Positions 9,745 to 20,478 of a stretch of DNA of 34,342 nt are shown here, piece by piece. The position numbers and the translations under genes are program-made. Each line of letters starts with the position of its first letter. Positions within the stretch are counted from its first letter, which is position 1. The notes below the pieces were generated by a model that ran no database searches, was not told the origin of the DNA, and worked only from the letters and a program-made list of their open reading frames with translations. Source of the stretch: Chara braunii (lineage: Eukaryota; Streptophyta; Charophyceae; Charales; Characeae); the NCBI GenBank assembly GCA_003427395.1, contig BFEA01000070.1, positions 1,701,733-1,736,074 on the forward strand. The letters run 5' to 3'.

Positions 9745-10909
9745 CGGACCCCTTGCTTGAGGGATGAATGTCGTCGCCCCCCTCCTGACCGCCCCCGCCT
9801 CCTCCTCCCGCATGCCTTGTCATCACCCCGACCAGCAATTGCAGCACATTATTACCCTCCGTCATGGCACTGGTCACCACGCCGATCGGACTGGCCACTT
9901 GGTGTGCACGTTCTGCACTGGCCCTTATAAGAGTCCCTGCCACATTCCCCTGACCATCACATAGACGGCATGTGGAGTCCTCCATGGAGAACCGAATGCC
10001 AGACTTTGTTCTGCTACCTTCATCTGTGGAAGTTTTCCCTTTCTTAGTCCGGCGAGGTTCCCTTGTCCGAACCCCCACTACCTCGACCAGGCAAGGTGGA
10101 CGACTCCATCGTGTTGTCGCACATTTAGGTCGGCCCATTTCTTTCGCACGTCCTTCATCGATGGGTGGTAGCCTTCCTCCTTATGCACCTCGCCACCCAG
10201 TCGTTTCTCATTGATCTCCGCTGGTGTTTCTGTCCCGGTTGGGCGACGATCATCATAGCATAGCATCATCCTCTCGCATGAACTTCGCCAAGGCCAGCCT
10301 CTCTTCCAAAGACCACGGCTTCTTCTTTTATTTCCCTCCTTCGGTATCGTCCTCAAGATCGTCATCGCCGACCGGTGAATCGAGACATGTCTGCCTCTTG
10401 ACACGTGCCTTTCGCCCGACTGACAGCCCTTTTGTGTTTGAAGGAGGAGACACCGGAGTAGATTGTGCTTCATTGGGGGGCGACGCTCCCTAGCCAAACT
10501 TCGGAGTGGGAAATGCTTAGGCATCTGGCTCATCGCAGGACATGCTCACTGAGTGCTCGGACATCGTTGGAGAAGAAAATGGATTTGCCGAAGATGTGAA
10601 GCAGTACTAGGGGGCATTGTCGGGAGGCATGTGCGGAGCTGCATGTGATGGTCCCCTTCCCCCGTCATCGAACTGAGATCATTCGAAGTAACCACCCCCT
10701 CCATAGCCCCTGCAGTCGTTAGGTTGTTGATAAAACGACGGTTGGCCAGGCATGGCTGCAAACTTCCCCATCGATTGCTCGAACCCTCGTGCCAAACTGA
10801 CAACCGTAGACAACAACTGCGATAAAGGAAGGGGAGTATAACTCACAGAAGCCGGACGGGCATGGTCCGCGTGATCACTATTCTGGAATGGACTGCCCCG
10901 TAACACCAA
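9745..10909 (-). pseudogene. Trihelix/SANT-like DNA-binding protein relic
   Basis: One frame from about 10909 carries QLLSTVVSLARGFEQSMGK, a Gly/Tyr-rich segment and an acidic stretch (DDDLEDDTEGG). It then gives KKKPWSLEERLALAKFM with the first Trp at 10313-10315. A short frame excursion (about 10253-10080) contains NDWVARC (second Trp) and DVRKKWADL (third Trp codon 10135-10137). Three spaced Trp ending in a KKW.DL motif is the signature of plant trihelix/Myb-SANT-like domains, which bind GT-type DNA elements. The original frame resumes with a Lys/Ser linker, a helix (GVVTSAMTEGNNVLQLLVG) and a Gly-rich tail. Between 10681 and 10253 the frame has six stops (TGA, TAG, TAA, TAG, TAA, TGA), all compatible with C-to-T changes. 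The family resembles expanded trihelix-like genes I associate with charophytes; that is recollection. Confidence 0.62.
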
Positions 10910-11145
10910 GGGTACGTAGCCGCTGGGCGCCTACCGTCAATGTCGGAAGGAGAAGATGACAACCTCGCAGCCAGGTGACTCTTGAAGCGTCCGCACTCCT
11001 TCCCCTCGCCCCCCGCCCTCCTGAGAGGATCATGTGTGCTCTTGCGGTCTTGTGACCACCGAGGACTGTTGTCGTCATCCATGCTCTCCCTCAACGGATC
11101 TTGCACCCTGTTCTCTCACAGTTGCACACGTGTTTGTCCACATAT

Positions 11146-11146
<1 letters not shown>

Positions 11147-11192
<46 letters not shown>

Positions 11193-11237
11193 CATTATCT
11201 ATCTATCTATCTATGCATCCATCTATCTATCTATTTA
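11147..11237. repeat. (TATC)n tetranucleotide repeat, interrupted
   Basis: TATC/CTAT repeat with two interruptions (TTCAT near 11191, GCATC near 11214). It produces spurious Leu/Ser/Ile/Tyr ORFs in all plus frames. Confidence 0.95.
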
Positions 11238-11516
11238 TTTGTCAATCATTTTTTCTGTCAACCAATATATGCATCTCCACACCTTTTTATCTAGTCACAA
11301 ATCCGTGTCTACATGTGCATCACAAAACCCACATGGTGTGCATGACCGACTCACCAGGAAATACAACGGGACAAGACCTGCAAACGTGAACACAACAATG
11401 CTTGCAACCATGAGCCGGACAACACCCAAAAGCACAACGAAGACAACGGTCAAGGGGTGGGCAAAATTGCTCGCCTTGCAGCCGTGACCCTCATGTGAAG
11501 CGTAAACAACGACGAC

Positions 11517-11873
11517 TGCAGGAGCTGCGTAGCACGGCGAACGTGTTCACACCCTTTCACATTCGCGCGAGCAGCTCGCGAACATCTTCGGGCGAACATT
11601 AAAAAAAAAAACAAAAAAAAATTATGTTTTTTTGTTTTTTATTTTTAACTCATGATTGGCTACGGATTTGAATATGATTCCAAGGCAGATGTTGCTTGTA
11701 TTGTTATTTTACATAACATATATTGTTTTTAGATTTTTTTGAGAACATTTTTTTTTTTTTTTTTTTTTTTTTTTTNTGTTCGCGATGGGAAGGTTTGGGG
11801 CGCTTGTTCTCGTTCAGGCGAACATGTTCGTGTTCACCTCTGAATGCGAACACGGTGCTACGTAGTGCAGGAG
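11517..11873. mobile_element. hAT-like MITE with 8-bp target-site duplication
   Basis: A 341-bp element (11525-11865) is flanked by identical 8-bp direct repeats TGCAGGAG (11517-11524 and 11866-11873), the size made by hAT transposases. Its ends are short inverted repeats: CTGCGTAGCACGG on the left and, reading inward from the right, CTACGTAGCACCG. Inside each end are repeated GCGAACA/TGTTCGC motifs, typical subterminal transposase-binding repeats. There is no coding capacity. The middle holds A/T homopolymers, including T28 (11748-11775) and an N. The element is non-autonomous; the superfamily assignment rests on duplication length and subterminal repeats, since the termini do not match the usual C/TAGGG start. 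Confidence 0.72.
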
Positions 11874-13559
11874 GACAACATCGACAACAACAACACACGC
11901 ATGGAAACCATCGCTGCTCACGAATTGGCTCAGACTTGCATCCCACGCCTTCACAGTTTCTAACAACTCTGGGACGATCCGTTACACGGTTTGTGCATGG
12001 CCCTGTTCCCATCAAGCAGGGGGGACGGACCTGCCACCCACGACCTCCCCGTCCGCTCAAAACAGCCGAACCAAACCCATCGTCCCACCATCCGCTGCCA
12101 ACGTGCACACCATCGCCGACTCTCGACAATGGCAGAGAAATGTTGGCGGGATGAAAACCAGCAGCTTCTCGCTCAGTGTACGCTTTTGAAGGTTGCTAAC
12201 CTTCACCGGCTGCAACACGCGTCAACGACTCTGCCAAGCAGCGTTCGTAACACAACGCTTGACCTGTCATTCACAACCCACAGAGCTTGACATGGGGAGA
12301 CGAAGCATCCGACCCCCCCACGACATGTGTGCAACACTCACAACGACTAGTACATGGCTATAGAGGATGACCTTCCTCGCACTCTGCATGGAAATAGCGT
12401 CAGAAGAAAAAAACCGGCTTGAGCATGCAACCAGCCTACGTCAATGTCGTGCATCGTCCCCACGGCTGGACAAGGAAATTCAAAATCGCAAGGCCGTTGG
12501 GGCAACCAAGGAATTGAAAACCGGAATCTCGCAGATCAAATCGACCCACATAGTGCCACGGTACCGGACCCAACGGTCTTCGTGCGACAACACCTCTTGT
12601 TCGCCCTTGTGCCCACTGGTCCGAACGAAGAACCGCTACATGTCCGCTCTGCAGGCTATCGATTTTCGTCTGCATGGGCTGTAGTACGCACCCGGGAGGT
12701 AGGTAAACGGACCGAGATTTGGAAAACGGGTTTTTAGGTCCACGTAGGAAAAAAGGGGCTGCGGACTGAGTGGAAACGGTCGCCAGTCATCTTTCGCGAG
12801 GGGGATGTTGGTTTGTGGAATCCGGAAAGTTGTCGCTCGACTTCTGAAACCTTTTGTCGTCGTGATGGCATCATCCTGTGGGTTCCCTCCCTAAGAGGGA
12901 ATTGGAAACAGCAGATGCACATCTCGATAGACAAGAAGAAAACCACAAAAAGCAAAAGCAAAATGTCCTAGGTTACCCCGCAGTTCACATTGGAAGTTCA
13001 TACACTGGTTAGATCCTACAGGAGCGCAAAACAGAGCTCCTAATTAATCACCGAACCCTAATCTATCACGGTACAAAACCACTGCATTTAAGTGAGCCAA
13101 TCAATCAAAAAGTCTCCCAATTATAACCCAACAGACGTCATTGACAAAATGACAAATCGGCTCTACAAAATCTCATGGTCTGCACCTCAAAATTTCAGCC
13201 ATATCCCGTAATTGTCCGTCCCCACCCCAAAGGCCAACCACCAAAAACCCAACCATACCTAATTAGTAATAACGACACCCCCCAATTTACAAACTCTATA
13301 GACATGTTGTATCACTGCTCCATGACCAACGAACGACATCATTGCATTGCTTGGCGTTCCCAGTGAGAAAGAGGGAGGAGTAGTCGCCCCTTCACCAAGT
13401 GATAGAGCCGCCATCACACTTGCCTATCTTCGTCCACGCAGCTCCACGTCAGCATCCCTGAGTTATGAGAGGCGCGATGTACTGTTGCTCCATACCGCTT
13501 CACACGTCCAATAGTCGAGGTCACATTTTTTTTTGTCACGTTGTACTTCAAGACATGAT

Positions 13560-13561
<2 letters not shown>
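11874..13561. other. Unassigned stretch with weak plus-strand ORFs
   Basis: Moderate GC content. The best ORF (12367-12684, 105 codons) and a neighbouring frame with AEKCWRDENQQLLAQCTLLK (about 12128-12190, possibly helical) have no recognised domain. Codon content does not separate them from chance ORFs. From about 12960 to 13400 the sequence is AC-rich and gene-free. Confidence 0.4.

Positions 13562-13591
<30 letters not shown>
13562..13591. repeat. T30 tract, likely poly(A) of a minus-strand retroposed repeat
   Basis: On the minus strand A30 follows the dispersed repeat at 13661-13714, as a poly(A) tail would. N calls at 13596, 13635 and 13639 show uncertain base calling here. Confidence 0.7.
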
Positions 13592-13593
<2 letters not shown>

Positions 13594-13660
13594 GANAAAC
13601 ATCAGTTGGTCCTACTAGGGATAGTGATACGAGCNCCCNCCCCTAGCGGGCCTCCTGTTG

Positions 13661-13714
13661 GCTCCATTTTATTGGTGGGGAGCTGCACCTCTTGGAAAAC
13701 GGGTCCAGCGTCCC
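13661..13714 (+). repeat. Dispersed 54-bp repeat, copy 1
   Basis: Carries the family pattern GCTCCA-TATTGGTGGGGAGC, GCACCT-TTGG and GGGTCCAGCGTCCC. The central palindrome is degraded in this copy. The repeat lies next to the T30 tract on its left and next to the end of the second LINE on its right. Confidence 0.75.
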
Positions 13715-14249
13715 GTATACATAGTTTTCGAGAAAAGTATAATGAGTATTTGAGTATGTTAGAGGTTAGAAACTGAGGATTGGTTGTGACCTATCTCTTC
13801 TGATTCTCAACCTTTTGCATATATTTCTCCGGTCATACTAAATCGGCTTGTGCCGGATTTTCTGTAATCACCCTCTTCAACCTTATTTGGCCGCCAGATT
13901 TGAATTTCCATCTATCTGGTTACATCTTTTCAAAACATTCCTCTTCATTCGTAGCCATACCAACTCATGGGGATCAGGGATAATGAGGAGGGAGGGAAGG
14001 GATCTGGGAACTCTGATAGGGGATGCAGAGGAACTGTGGAGTCCACATTTGTCCAGTCGTGGAATATCAGACGGTAGTCCCCTTGAATTTTTATATTTTT
14101 CTTTTCTCTGTTCTCTCCCCTGACCCCACTCTCTTTGATCATTCCTATCTTATCTCTTTGAGGCCCCCATAGCCAAGCGCCACTGAACAGTTTAATTTGC
14201 TGTTGGATTTTTTTTTTATTCGACAAGAATTTGATTTTTCATTTTACTT

Positions 14250-14944
14250 TGTCCCATTGAGTTGTGATAACAGTTTGCACCTGCAACTTGATTGTCTCTG
14301 TAAAATCAGGGTCATCCAATCTCACCCCCTCCATTTGAAAAGTACAACGACGTTGCCAGAGAGTCCAGAGGATGGTTTTTCTGGCTGCTATGAATAAGTT
14401 ATGAGAGTAATCATCCAATTGATCTGGAGACCAGGTTTCACATAACAGAGTCCGCCAGTCTCAGACCCAAGTCCAAGGGGTATTAAAGGATCTCCATATC
14501 CAGTCCCACCAACGCCATAACTAGACTGCACCTAGACATTGAAGGAAAATATGTTCGATGGTTTCCGAAATGGTTCTAGATGGGAACGTAGAAAACATAA
14601 CTTACAACTTTACACCAAGGTAGAGCAATGCCTTTCTCTTCCAATGAGGTTCTGTCTATTAGCCAATTATTTGTGGGAAGGCATCGATGGTCAGTTTGCC
14701 ATTGTAATGATGCAATTTTTGTCGGCTTAATCTTAATAGTTTTGAACCATTTGACCTTTCTGAGATTTTTCTTCCTTACATTGAGATGTTTCATCCACCT
14801 TGTTTCCACTCGCTCTTTCAAGTCCAATTCAGGCCTCAACATCCGGTAAGTTGATTTGATCGCTAGTGAGTGAATATTACGCGTGCATTTTCCACGTTTC
14901 CCCAGGGGGACTGTCCATGACCAGTAGATGGGACCGAAAGCCAA
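14250..14944 (-). pseudogene. LINE C-terminal zf-RVT-type region
   Basis: The ORF from 14944 has PIYWSWTVPLGKRGKC, then the diagnostic KIKPTKIASLQWQTDHRCLP followed by TNNWLIDR and a CKV. This fits the W..iW....P.K...F.W......LpT...L..R pattern before the zinc-binding cysteines. Downstream, in another frame, IAARKTILWTLWQRRC resembles the ...A...ilW.iW..R.. segment at LINE C-termini. Frameshifts near 14570 and multiple stops make it non-functional. Confidence 0.75.
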
Positions 14945-16099
14945 TTTATTAATTGCCCATGTTGGTTTGAAAGCAATCCATTGGTTTTTTTATTTCAAAA
15001 CTCTGATCCTGAAGATTTGATAAGTGTTGATCCATTTAGTTTCCTTGGTATGACTTTCCTTGAGACAATTGTTCCAATTGATCGAGAACATAAAGATTAA
15101 AATTGATCCGTCGTCGTCCATCACTACTACTTTCCCTATTTGTTAGGGCTTACCCTGGATGCCTACCCAGTCGCTCTCTTTGAGTTGTGGTCCTTTTCTG
15201 AGGATCCTTATCCATTCTATCGGGACAACTTTAGTGATTGTATCTAGTGCTTTTGTTGTCCTCCTGCAGTGATGCAATTTTGGTAAGAGATCATCAAGAG
15301 AGTACAAGTCTCTAGCATCTGGGTTTCAGATGTCCTCAATTTTTAGGATTTCATTCTTCACCCATCCCTTCCAGGGAGAGTCCATACAGTGAATCACCCT
15401 TCCTTGTGAGCCAGTCATCCATCTGTTATTGAAGAGGGGTTGTTGGCATACCTCTTCCCAACGGTTTGGTGGGGTTTTATCTGTAGTGGTTGTTTACGCC
15501 ATGTTTTGAGAAGATTCGGCCAAAAGGAGTCATTTTTCATGTTCATTCTTGTGGCTTGACATTGTGTGTTTGTTGGCTGGTTTGAGGGCCTTATTATGTC
15601 TCTTGGCATGACCCAATATCCATTTCTAACCATATCAATGGATCGGTCCCTTTTGGCACTTCCGGTGCAAGTCTCAAATTTTTTTTTTCGGCGAGAGCTA
15701 ACCAAGGAATCTCTGGATTGAAAAGTAGTCGCATGATCCATTGGATAGAGAGCACCATGACTTGAGTGGACGAATCTAAAATACCTAACCCTCATTTTAC
15801 TTTAGGTTGGATTACTCCATGCTAGACTACTCTACTTATAACATTTTTGAAATCATGATTACCTCTTCGTAGGTAGACTGTTATTTGTCTTTGTAGAGTT
15901 TTGAGTGTTGATTTGTTTAATGCCCATATTGCAGACTTGTATCAGGGTGAGGCTAGAATAACATTGTTTATAACCAGCGGACAGCCTATAATATTGGTCC
16001 GTTTATCTTTCCATAGTTCCAATTTTGCTAAGGCTGATTTTTATATTCATTCATTGTTTCCTGTTGGTTTACCATTTGTTGAGAGTGAGATCCTCAACA

Positions 16100-17150
16100 C
16101 TTTGATTGGGGTTTAGTTGTGAACCAACTGATGTTCGGATATTTAGGACGCCTAACTCTCTGATGATGCATCCATCAACCTTGGGTTTTCGTCCCGCAGT
16201 TAATCTTTATATCAGATAGGGAGCAAAATTTATCCATCAGTCTCTTAATTGCTATCAGATTTTCATGAGAGGTTTTCATCATTAGAGATAATTCATCCGT
16301 GAACAAAGAGCAGACAGGATAGCTTCTTTTGGGATGAAGCTGAGTTGTATATATTTAATATCTATATTGCATCGTAAGTTGACCGCTAAGGTTTCCATCA
16401 TGATAACAAATAGAAAGGGAGCGATTAATGAACGTTCCAACTCTATAAGTCGAACTAGATTATCATTTATCATCACCCAAGTTGTAACATTTGGGTGTAG
16501 GATGTCGATCCATCTTCTAAACCGCAGGTCAAAGTTAAGCTTTTCTAGGCATTTGTCTAAAAAAAATCAGTCTACATGATCATAGTTTTTTTCAAAATCT
16601 ATAAAAATGAAAACTGCATTATGCTTAGATTGTCTAGAAAGTTTAATCAATTCACTTACTAGTAAGATATTATCTTGAATGTTTTTGCCTTCAATAAAGT
16701 TCATTTTAGTAGCATGAATAATGTCAGTTATGACTTTCAATACTCGATTAACCATAGTTTTTGTTGTCAGCTTGTAGACTACTGTGAGAATAATAATTGG
16801 TCTATAATTACGGATATTTACTTTATCTCATTTTTTGTACAATAGAGTTAGAACCCTTTGTCCAACTATCTTCCCCATTATACTTGTGATCCAAACTGTG
16901 TGATACAAATCCATTAGGTCCTGAGCTAGGTAATCCCACATGGCTTCCCAAACTTTTTTGGGTAGATCATCGATCCTAGGAGTTTTATCTTCCTCCATCA
17001 TCATAAGGGCCGACCATATTTCTTCATTTGTGAGAGGGCTTTCGAACATCGTTTTTTGTTGGTCTATTAATGTTTTAATTAGTGGTACTAGAAAGTCATT
17101 TATTTCTCTTCACTCTTTGATCCCTCGGTTGTTGTTTACTTCCTGATATC
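16100..17150 (-). pseudogene. LINE reverse transcriptase core (inactive)
   Basis: The RT begins with SPLTNEEIWSALMMMEEDKT followed by PRIDDLP, a worn form of dKtPGiDGLp (17049 downward). It continues with FIEGKNIQDNILLVSELI (the gR.i.dnill..E block) and FIFIDFEKNYDHVD, which is RT motif A with its Asp (around 16570). Next comes NLVRLIELERSLIAPFLFVIM, the S..QG.PLaPfLF block. The expected YADD/FADD box near 16300 reads, in a shifted frame, LFVHG then a stop and IISNDEN, so both catalytic aspartates of motif C are lost. RT copies LINE RNA onto nicked target DNA; this copy cannot. Confidence 0.83.
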
Positions 17151-17454
17151 AAGAGGGTTTTATAGAAGTCTCTTGCTATTTTTGTGCATGTCGCTGTTGA
17201 GGTGTCCAACGAATGTTGGTCTCCTTGGGGATTCGTGAAAGCTTCAATACTGTTCCGGCCAGTTCTAGCTTTTGTTGTGGCAAAAACCCTCGCATCCATC
17301 ACCCCGTGTTATGCCTCTTTAACTTACCTCTAATTTTGATCCCTTGCCAACGATGTTCCATGTATCTTAATAATTTGGACTCCAAGTCACTGAAGCATGT
17401 GAACTTAGGTTTTGTGAGAAAAAGTTGTGTGTATGCATCAAAGAGGTTGAGGAA

Positions 17455-18015
17455 CTAGCATAGTCCTTCAATTATTTGCTCATCCTTTCCCACATATTGT
17501 GGAGAAGGAGAGGGGATCTGCCAACAATCCATATGTCTATTTGGAGCAACATTGAAGTCTCCTGCCATCACGACTGGGATGCCTACTGAAAGATGACCCT
17601 TTAAGGATTCAAAGAAGTTACTCTTTTTCCCTACCTCATTAGGACCATATACACACAAGATTGTCACCACTTTAATCTTTAGCATTGCCCAGAGAAATAC
17701 CCATCTCCTTTCTTCCTTATCTGCTTCCTAGTAAAGAGGATTAATCCTAGAGTCAAGGGGAAGCCGGATTGCTACTCCTGCACTTCCTGGCCTGGGCGCG
17801 TGTGCCCCTAAGGCCTGGTGGGGCCAAATCTGTTTGTGTGTGTGATGGTGGTTTGCCTTCTCCATCAAGTGTGTTTCCTGTATACAGATGGCATCGGGCC
17901 ATTCCTTTCCTTCCACTCCTCTCAATTGTTCATAAATTGCCTGTAGTTCTGGTAGTTTGGCTGATGCTAAACTGTTGACAGTGAGTGACCGGAGGTCTAG
18001 GTCTGTGGCTCTTTT
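17455..18015 (-). pseudogene. LINE apurinic-type endonuclease domain
   Basis: Minus-strand frame from about 18015 gives LRSLTVNSLASAKLPELQAI, a worn N-terminal beta-strand of the endonuclease/exonuclease/phosphatase fold. DAICIQETHL follows, where the Glu of QET is a metal ligand. The ORF from 17685 gives VVTILCVYGPNEVGKKSNFF then IPVVMAGDFNVAP with the GDFN catalytic Asp/Asn, and a following D. These residues identify the APE-like nuclease that nicks target DNA for LINE insertion. Stops near 17728 and 17452 break the frame. Confidence 0.83.
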
Positions 18016-18260
18016 AATGAGTTTCTAGTCCTTGTTCTTGTTATGTAACACTTCCAACACATTTGTACCCTCCATTTCAATTACCTTGTCAATTTTCTAA
18101 AAGGAGTGAATCACAAGGTCAGCCACTATCCTGAGTCTAGCTTCCCGCCTTGATCTAGTAAGACCTTACCCTTTTTTAAAAGGCGGGAGATCAAGATCAT
18201 GACATCAACTTCTGTCCAGTAGTCACCTGCTTTAATTTTCATTTGCTGAAGCTCTGTTAA

Positions 18261-19131
18261 CGTGTCTTGATGTACCAACGTAATTCAACAGCTCGTGTAT
18301 GCTCATATCTAAGGAACATGTCCTTAGCTGAAATCCTATGAGCGTCAGAAGATAGGATAAGCACAAAAGAGCCCCCTGGCGGAAGACGTGATGGTGGAGT
18401 TGATTTGCAGCAAATCCAGCACCCCACCAGTCGACGGAGGTAAGTTATAACGAAGAAAACATTAAAAAAAACAAGAAGGGTGATGAGAGGAGGGCATATG
18501 TTATATATGGTCAAACAGAAAAGGAAAAAAAAACAAGACGGATGATGATAAGAGCGCATTCGTTTCTCGATTTTGCAGGCACCACCTCTTGGAAAATTGG
18601 AGTGGTACAGGTACTGGCCTCTGTGCTGGACCTGCTGCCAGAACATGGAGTGAAAAGAGGCCGCTGTTTTCAGTCCTTGACACCCAGCCAAACACCCACA
18701 GGAGAGAGCACCTCGATGACATTGTAGCACATTCCGGGTGCCAGATGCAGGCGCCTGATCATGAATGGCTGCCTGTTCTCCTAACGAGTGGGCAGTGGTA
18801 TAAAGCAGAGGACCCTATTGCTCTACACGAGATACCTGTCTGCAAGATCGTAGGGCACCACAGTTGTGAATGTGGACCGTCTTGCGGTACAGGGGCCAGG
18901 GGGGTCCCCTGCCTTCCTCAGTGGTTAGAAAAGGCATAGGAAAAGTGCAGTGGACAACCGAGGACAACAAGCACCAGCCAGAGTTGTAGAGGGGTCATTA
19001 GAGTCAGAACGGCAAGCAGATGACGATGGCAGTGCAGGGTGGTACAGTGGTAGGTAGACTGCTGCCAAAAATGGCCCATAGAAGCCAGTCTGCTGCCAGC
19101 AACCAACCTCTACAACAACCTGGCATTTTCT

Positions 19132-19166
<35 letters not shown>

Positions 19167-19311
19167 AACAAGATACTGGCAGGCTGATGCCTCCAACAGG
19201 AGGGGGACTGCATTCTACTTCGATGCTCTAACAGTCAGCCTCACCAGACATCAGACGTGCAGTGCAGTGGATAGGAAGGTCCAGCATGCAACTTTGTGTA
19301 CTATGTGCAAA
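18261..19311. other. Unassigned patchwork, includes A27 tract
   Basis: GC content rises after about 18560. Minus ORF 18730-18257 contains PGGSFVLILSSDAHRISA near its end and may continue into LINE sequence. Plus ORFs around 18542-18939 have no recognised content. A27 lies at 19136-19162. No gene is supported. Confidence 0.4.
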
Positions 19312-19364
19312 GGGACCCGGGGCCGGTTCGCGGCAGGTGCTGCTCCCCACCAATAGATGGAGCC
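19312..19364 (-). repeat. Dispersed 54-bp repeat, copy 2 (inverted)
   Basis: Reverse-orientation copy: GGGACCC...GGTTCGCGGCAGGTGCTGC then TCCCCACCAATAGATGGAGC. It is the most diverged of the reverse copies in its GGACGCTGG part. Confidence 0.75.
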
Positions 19365-19645
19365 TTCACACCGGGGCCCACTCGAGGAAGCAGGACAGAA
19401 GGGCTGAGTGCTGATTGTCTTTTTCGTCGGCAACATCGGGTGTTTTTTGCTGTGATATATAACGTCCAGGACACCTGGTTGGTTTTATCTATCTATCTAT
19501 GCTCTTAGCACTTCCTCAAGTGCTCACCCGAATTCAAGGCGGCTGCACATGCCTGGAACTGAGCTTCGACTAATAAGCTATAAGATAGGAGATGAGATCA
19601 CAGTACAAAATTGAACCGAAGCCGCGAGGCTTTATTCTCACAGTC

Positions 19646-19850
19646 AAACCACCAGTACTTGGCCCAGCTATTGATACCGAGCCTCGAATGCCCGTGCGCG
19701 CCAATTTTCGCCGAAGCACCGTGGTACCATTTCAATTTTTTGTTGGCTGGTGCTTCCAGCCCTTGTGGTCCAGTACCCCGACGCCCTAAAGGCACGGCGC
19801 GTTAACGGGAAAGCACCGCGGCCGATAGCTGGGCCAAGTACTGGTGGTTT
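19646..19850. mobile_element. 205-bp foldback element with perfect 26-bp terminal inverted repeats
   Basis: The left arm starts AAACCACCAGTACTTGGCCC at 19646 and runs to 19671. The right arm (19825-19850) is its exact reverse complement over 26 bp, with looser similarity continuing inward for about 30 bp more. The centre is GC-rich and non-coding. I could not define a target-site duplication. It is most likely a MITE or foldback element; a transcribed small-RNA hairpin is also possible. Confidence 0.78.
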
Positions 19851-19946
19851 AAGGTCATACAGTTCATGGCATAGGAGGAGGTGGGGGCTGGGTCAGTAGG
19901 AAGGGTGAAGGTCCACCTCTTTTTTTTTTTTTTTTTTTGGGAAAAT

Positions 19947-20000
19947 GCTCCAATCTATTCGTGGGGAGCCGCACGTGCTGGGAACGGGGCCCAGCGTCCC
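19947..20000 (+). repeat. Dispersed 54-bp repeat, copy 3
   Basis: GCTCCAATCTATTCGTGGGG then AGCCGCACGTGCTGGGAAC and GGGCCCAGCGTCCC. Preceded directly by T19 (19920-19938) and GGGAAAAT. Nearly identical to copy 4, 180 bp to the right. Confidence 0.85.
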
Positions 20001-20126
20001 ATTAGGAACATTTGGAGAACATATACGGAAAAACTCGAGATAATGGGGCCATTACCCGACTTCGGCTAAGAATAGGATCATGAGCAATTTCTAGCCTATT
20101 ACACAAAAGTCCTCATNTGGGAACAT

Positions 20127-20180
20127 GCTCCAATCTATTCGTGGGGAGCAGCACGTGCTGGGAACCGGGCCCAGCGTCCC
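20127..20180 (+). repeat. Dispersed 54-bp repeat, copy 4
   Basis: Differs from copy 3 at only a few positions, with a clean CAGCACGTGCTG palindrome in its centre. It faces copy 5 in inverted orientation, making a 251-bp inverted pair (20127-20377). Confidence 0.85.
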
Positions 20181-20325
20181 ATTCAAGATCATATTGAGAA
20201 ATTGAGAAATTTATGGAAAAATCCTTGAACTAAGCAGCCCAGAGGGTAAGTTGCTGCTCCAGGATAGGCACAGACATGGCCATAGCCCCAACAAACATTG
20301 TACGGTACTCAGATGATGTATCCAC

Positions 20326-20377
20326 GGGACGCTGGACCTGGTTTCCAGCAGGTGTTGCTCCCACCAATAGATTGAGC
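20326..20377 (-). repeat. Dispersed 54-bp repeat, copy 5 (inverted)
   Basis: GGGACGCTGGACCTGGTTTC then CAGCAGGTGTTGCTCCCACC and AATAGATTGAGC. Followed about 50 bp later by T33 (20430-20462). Confidence 0.85.
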
Positions 20378-20424
20378 AGCCCGCCAGGCAAAGCCTCAAT
20401 TCCAGGATAGAGGCCTTGCAGAGA

Positions 20425-20464
<40 letters not shown>

Positions 20465-20478
20465 GGGAAACTACATGG

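Larger units (their letters stand above)
13740..18260 (-). mobile_element. Decayed near-full-length LINE (L1-type)
   Basis: In minus-strand order the segment contains a probable remnant preceding ORF2 (LTELQQMKIKAGDYW near 18250, mostly open), an APE-type endonuclease (18015-17455), a linker, a reverse transcriptase (about 17150-16100), a connection region (around 15795-15400) and a zf-RVT-type C-terminus (14944-14250). Most ORF2 pieces (17925, 17685, 17049, 16755, 16476 and 15795) lie in one common reading frame despite many stops, so decay was mainly by substitution. A ~500-bp tail without coding follows to about 13740. The RT catalytic box is destroyed. No target-site duplication could be defined. 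Confidence 0.82.

Noticed and set aside
4446-10681. Variant code in which TAA/TAG encode Gln (as in some green algae)
   Set aside because: TAA and TAG do interrupt conserved frames at positions where Gln would fit, but TGA stops and frameshifts occur in the same relics, and cluster genes end cleanly at TAG. Ordinary pseudogene decay is simpler.
11001-11487. Ser/Leu/Ile/Tyr-rich ORFs resembling membrane proteins
   Set aside because: Their composition comes from the TATC tetranucleotide repeat.
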